Positions 62,866 through 64,000 of a DNA stretch of 64,000 nt are shown here, piece after piece (within the stretch, counting starts at the first letter, position 1; every line of letters starts with the position of its first letter). Where the stretch lies: the NCBI RefSeq assembly GCF_000721605.1, contig NZ_JOIZ01000007.1:286377-350376 (forward strand), given 5' to 3'. The translations under genes were made by a program, and so were the position numbers. The notes beneath the pieces are model-generated. The model made no database searches. It had not been told where the DNA came from and saw nothing but the letters and a program-made list of their open reading frames with translations. This stretch comes from Streptomyces sp. NRRL S-37. Lineage in GTDB: Bacteria > Actinomycetota > Actinomycetes > Streptomycetales > Streptomycetaceae.

Positions 62866-63605
62866 GCGAGCCGACCGAGGCGAACGGAACGACGGGACCG
62901 GCACAGGGCGCCGCGTCCGCGGAGTCGGCCGGCGGCAGCGCCGGGCGTCATGTGCGGGTGGTCCTCGTCGACGACCACCGCATGTTCCGCACGGGCGTCC
63001 AGGCGGAGATAGGGCAGACCGCGCAGACGGGTGTCGAGGTGGTCGGCGAGGCCGCCGACGTCGACCAGGCGGTCACGGTCATCACCGCGACCCGGCCCGA
63101 GGTGGTCCTGCTCGACGTGCACCTGCCCGGTGGCGGCGGCGTCGAGGTGCTGCGCCGCTGCGCCCCGTTGATGAGTGATGCCGAGCAGCCGGTCCGCTTC
63201 CTCGCCCTGTCCGTGTCGGACGCGGCGGAGGACGTGATCGGGGTGATCCGCGGCGGTGCGCGCGGCTACGTGACCAAGACGATCACCGGGACCGACCTGG
63301 TCGACTCGATCTTCCGGGTCCAGGAGGGGGACGCCGTCTTCTCCCCCCGCCTGGCCGGCTTCGTCCTGGACGCCTTCGCCTCGACCGACGCCCCGCCGGT
63401 CGACGAGGACCTCGACCGCCTCACCCAGCGCGAGCGGGAGGTCCTGCGGCTGATCGCCCGCGGGTACGCCTACAAGGAGATCGCCAAGCAGCTCTTCATC
63501 TCGGTGAAGACGGTCGAGTCCCACGTCTCGGCGGTCCTGCGCAAACTCCAGCTCTCCAACCGCCACGAACTGACCCGCTGGGCGACGGCACGGCGGCTGG
63601 TCTGA
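62862..63605 (+). CDS. LuxR/NarL-family response regulator
   Basis: A 247-residue regulator. An N-terminal Ala/Gly-rich extension of about 28 residues precedes the receiver domain with V-L-V-D-D-H-R-M-F near residue 32 and the phospho-acceptor Asp in V-V-L-L-D-V-H near residue 86. The C-terminal LuxR helix-turn-helix (L-T-Q-R-E-R-E-V-L-R-L-I-A-R-G-Y ... S-V-K-T-V-E-S-H-V) follows. ATGA overlap with the kinase gene marks them as a two-component system, likely responding to envelope stress together with the divergent PspC/LiaF-like protein. Confidence 0.92.
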   Translation: MSEPTEANGTTGPAQGAASAESAGGSAGRHVRVVLVDDHRMFRTGVQAEIGQTAQTGVEVVGEAADVDQAVTVITATRPEVVLLDVHLPGGGGVEVLRRCAPLMSDAEQPVRFLALSVSDAAEDVIGVIRGGARGYVTKTITGTDLVDSIFRVQEGDAVFSPRLAGFVLDAFASTDAPPVDEDLDRLTQREREVLRLIARGYAYKEIAKQLFISVKTVESHVSAVLRKLQLSNRHELTRWATARRLV

Positions 63606-63666
63606 CCGTCCGGTAGGCACGCCTACGATCACATCGATACGCTGTGGCCGATGGGAGGAGGGCCGC

Positions 63667-63901
63667 ATGCTGCTGCGTTTCCGTACGGCGAACGTACGGT
63701 CACTGCGTGATGAGCAGGAGCTGTCCTTCGTCGTTCCGCCCGGTGAGGAGTCCGACGCGGCGCGTACCGTCCGGCTGTCCGACGGCAAGCAGTTGGCGGT
63801 CTACCCGGTCGTCGGGGTCTTCGGCGCCAACGCCTCGGGGAAGTCCAACGTCATCACGGCGTTGAAGAAGATGCGCGGCACGGTCCTGGACTCCTACGGG
63901 T
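63667..63901 (+). pseudogene. AAA-family ATPase gene (AAA_15/AAA_21-like), interrupted by an insertion sequence
   Basis: A 78-codon 5' part: M-L-L-R-F-R-T-A-N-V-R-S-L-R-D-E-Q-E-L followed by a Walker A loop G-A-N-A-S-G-K-S near residues 53-60. This start (F-x-x-x-N-x-R-S) plus a G-A-N-A-S-G-K-S P-loop is the pattern of SMC-like/OLD-type ATPases, many of which are phage-defence or abortive-infection proteins. GGAGGAGGG precedes the ATG. At 63,902 sequence changes to the end of an IS element, so the gene is broken unless it resumes beyond the window. Confidence 0.75.
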
Positions 63902-64000
63902 TGTCAATCCCCTCGCAGCGTGGAGACGATCTATGCGGCCAGTCCCTCGGCGAGGGTGGCTCGGTACTCGCGTTCGTAGTCGATCGGGCTCTTGAAGCCG
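63902..64000 (-). mobile_element. IS3-like insertion sequence, left end
   Basis: The element begins with TGTCAATCCCCTCGCAGCGT and runs off the window. A TG-starting end and the 28-nt spacer before the transposase stop fit an IS3-family terminus. The other end and the target duplication are not visible. Confidence 0.65.
63931..64000 (-). CDS. IS3-family transposase, C-terminal fragment
   Basis: On the minus strand the frame reads G-F-K-S-P-I-D-Y-E-R-E-Y-R-A-T-L-A-E-G-L and then A-A and TAG. A (G/F)-x-S-P-x-x-Y-E segment followed by a short tail is the usual end of an IS3-type rve integrase domain. Only about 23 codons lie within the window. Confidence 0.65.
   Translation of the reverse strand, partial: GFKSPIDYEREYRATLAEGLAA

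Overview
The window is high-GC actinobacterial DNA, and the gene content identifies it as a Streptomyces chromosome. Diagnostic genes are WhiD (WhiB-like) and BldM next to an ECF sigma factor and guaB/guaB3, a DUF5753/DUF397 pair, Pgl (BREX type 2) proteins, a run of membrane-anchored Ser/Thr kinases, and near-universal G/C third codon positions. No rRNA, tRNA or CRISPR array was seen.

The left third (about 1-23,750) is an accessory, defence-flavoured island. After a WhiJ-like DUF5753/DUF397 pair, two BREX-2 genes lie on the minus strand: pglX (methyltransferase) and pglW (NERD-kinase). About 6 kb of other minus-strand genes separate them. That insert holds a zinc-finger protein, a small protein with a glycine-rich hydrophobic N-terminus and an amyloid-like C-terminal motif (BELL-like), a small ORF, a DUF6879 protein, an NB-ARC/TPR (NLR-type) ATPase carrying a matching amyloid-like motif at its N-terminus, and a GNAT acetyltransferase. 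It looks like a complete NLR/BELL amyloid-signalling cassette inside a split BREX-2 locus; pglY and pglZ are not in the window. Beyond pglW come a multi-pass membrane protein of lower GC, a second NLR with two N-terminal membrane helices, a DUF3293 pair, a decayed duplicate of the GNAT-NLR junction, and three consecutive small secreted or membrane proteins sharing a Cys-containing motif. Dispersed degenerate repeats mark the island.

From about 24,200 the DNA becomes conserved core: a beta-propeller-like protein, a SnoaL-like protein, an SDR, a MOSC protein and a divergent LysR regulator. The development and purine block follows: whiD, bldM (with a BldN-type promoter), an ECF sigma factor, guaB and guaB3. 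Next are a nucleotide-sugar dehydrogenase homologue that lacks its catalytic Cys, glpD, and a beta-lactamase-fold serine hydrolase.

Five consecutive kinase genes (39,672-49,306) encode four canonical membrane-anchored Ser/Thr kinases and one pseudokinase; four of the five have related extracytoplasmic C-terminal domains. They are followed by an aldehyde dehydrogenase, a GMC oxidoreductase and a membrane-anchored protein preceded by a CRP-like palindrome. Chorismate mutase sits behind what looks like a complete attenuator (promoter, leaderless Phe/Tyr leader peptide, terminator hairpin), divergent from guaA.

The right end has a DoxX protein, a 120-bp inverted-repeat-bounded element, and a PspC/LiaF-like membrane protein divergent from a PspC-containing histidine kinase and its LuxR-type response regulator. 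The window ends in an AAA ATPase gene interrupted after 78 codons by an IS3-like insertion sequence.
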